The notes under the pieces are model-generated. The model did no database searches. It was not told the DNA's origin and saw only the letters and a program-made list of their open reading frames with translations. Below, one piece after another: positions 62,332-64,000 of a DNA stretch of 64,000 nucleotides; within the stretch, counting starts at the first letter, position 1, and each line of letters opens with the position of its first letter. The position numbers and the translations under genes were made by a program. Source of the stretch: Colius striatus (lineage: Eukaryota > Chordata > Aves > Coliiformes > Coliidae); NCBI RefSeq assembly GCF_028858725.1, contig NC_084774.1, positions 3,198,001 through 3,262,000 on the forward strand, in the 5' to 3' direction.

Positions 62332-64000
62332 GCTCGCCTTGCATCGAGACAATGCCCATCCATGCTGGTGCTGTGCCACTCAGAGGAAAACACCACTGCC
62401 TTCTACACACTCCTGCAAGCTGGGCTCAAGCACTGCAAGCACCATCATCTACCTTTAATGCATTTGGGATATGTTTTTGTTATTTAAAAGCATGATATTT
62501 GAGAAAGTTAACAACTATGATGAGCCTGCTTCACCTCCACATAATCCCTGGGTTAAATCAGACCAGATGGAAGAGCCATGACCAATCTACCTTTCAGCAA
62601 ACACCTATTTGGATCCCATATGGTGTCAAAGACAGAGGCTGAGTCCATACAATCTCTTCAGTTTAAACTCCTGTATGTACCAGCAAGAATTCTGCCTCAA
62701 CAAAGACTAACAGTGTAGAATGGAAAGAGATGAGGGGCTTTGATTAGGCCAGGAAAGGTAAATGTCCATTTTTCTCCCACTTTTAAGCAAGACCTGAGGT
62801 CTTCCTTTTCCAGCACAGAGGCAAGAGATTTTTCCAGAATACAATTACATTTGATTACTACATTATCATTATTCAATATTATCAATTTCATCACAAGTAA
62901 ATGATAATTATTCTGCCAAATGGCAGAATTCCAAACTGCAAAACAGGGCTGTGGGCTCCCCAGCACCATGTCAGCCTGCACAAAGGACCTGCTGCACTCA
63001 AACAGCATGGTTTTATGGGTGATGCCATTGGCATCACTTATACTGAATATATAAGCAATTTCCCCCAAAAGCACTGGGATAGAGTAGGTGAAGAAATCTG
63101 CACTCTTACCCACAGCAGAGTCAGAATGGTGACTCTTAATGGCAAAAGAACATCTGTTACTACACTCATAGAGGGGCTCACTGTAATTGTTCTGGCTTCA
63201 ATTAAAATTACTGGAACAGGAAGGAAAAACTGGAGGGAAAAGACACACGTCCTGCAAGGACATTGTCACCTGGAGATAAACTTGTGAGCAAGGCATTTGA
63301 TAATTGTGAGGTTTCCTACTTAACAGGTTGTCTCACTCTATTGCTTTTGTGAGCTAGCAAGGTGATGCTGGGACTGAAAACACTCAGCTTCTTTTAGTGG
63401 ACTTTCTTCAAAACAGAGAGTATTTCCATGTCACTGCTAAAGCCAAGCTGGGCTCCTGTCACTGAGGGTTAAGATGGAGAGGATGCCTGCCTGCCATGAG
63501 ATATCTGCAACTGCTATGTACTGTTGGGAGGTAAAAGGGCAATTTAAGCAGGAATTTGACTGCTGCTGAAGAGACAGCTGATTTCAAAAGCTAGGATGGA
63601 TAACTTCCTGTAGAACTCTGTTAGTTAGCAGGCAAGTTAAGAAGTAATCCTATTCTGTTATTGAAAAGTCAGGCCCATATAGAACCCTCAAGTATTAAAC
63701 TCTATTCAGGCAGGTTTTTTAAAAGGAAATCTTTTACCCATGGAACTCCTGTATCAGCACGTGCACACCACTGCACAGAACTCACCTCCAACACCTCAGC
63801 ATCCTGGGCTTGGCAGTAAAAACTGTGGAGGAATCGTGCAGGCTGACTGGGAATTGTTTCTCATGGATATAAAGAGGGAAAAACCAGAAAAGAATCAGCC
63901 CATGACTAGTCTCAGGCTGTGTTAGAGAGGGAGGGAGTGATAAACTCTGCAGTGATGTCAGACAAGCAAAGGACTAACTGATTAAAAACCCCACAAACCT
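62332..64000 (-). other. Large PTPRT intron upstream of the juxtamembrane exon, part 3
   Basis: Nothing recognised: no repeat element, no coding exon. The intron evidently continues past the window edge. Confidence 0.65.

Noticed and set aside
62697..63113. 138-codon minus-strand frame, considered as an upstream PTPRT ectodomain exon.
   Set aside because: No MAM, Ig, fibronectin or transmembrane features are present.

Overview
This window is vertebrate nuclear DNA, most likely from a bird. Coding sequence is split into short exons with GT/AG splice borders and large introns. The interspersed repeats I can recognise are all CR1 LINE fragments, typical of birds and other sauropsids, with the familiar 3' tail ending in an ATTCTATGAT-like motif. 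There are no prokaryotic operons, phage genes or CRISPR arrays. I cannot name the species from the sequence.

The only protein-coding gene I can support is on the minus strand: the intracellular half of a type R2B receptor tyrosine phosphatase. Fifteen exons between 50052 and 14054 join in one uninterrupted frame: two bases completing a split codon, then 609 codons and a stop. They encode the juxtamembrane segment, the active D1 phosphatase domain (KNRY loop, WPD loop, [10 protein letters not shown] signature, QTEEQY) and the D2 domain (WPA loop, HCLNGGGRSG). The C-terminus ends ALEYLSSF. The D2 sequence and this ending match PTPRT (RPTP-rho) rather than PTPRM, PTPRK or PTPRU, as I remember those proteins. 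The signal peptide, MAM, Ig, fibronectin and transmembrane exons are absent and should lie beyond base 64000.

Layout by plus coordinates: 1 to about 4200 is intergenic flank with two CR1 fragments. About 6480 (perhaps 4280) to 14053 is the likely long 3' UTR, which has no recognisable CR1. From 14054 to 36291 thirteen exons are packed with introns of 0.6 to 3.6 kb. From 36292 to 50052 two further exons are separated by 6 to 8 kb introns. From 50053 to 64000 is a single large upstream intron with two CR1 fragments and no exon I can support.

The most notable points are a GC-AG intron after the 37-bp exon at 35393-35429, the degenerate D2 active site, several CpG-retaining non-coding patches that may be conserved regulatory elements, an unexplained exon-like patch at 58963-59086, and a GC-rich stop-poor patch near 44.6-45.0 kb. 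I found no convincing undescribed biological system.
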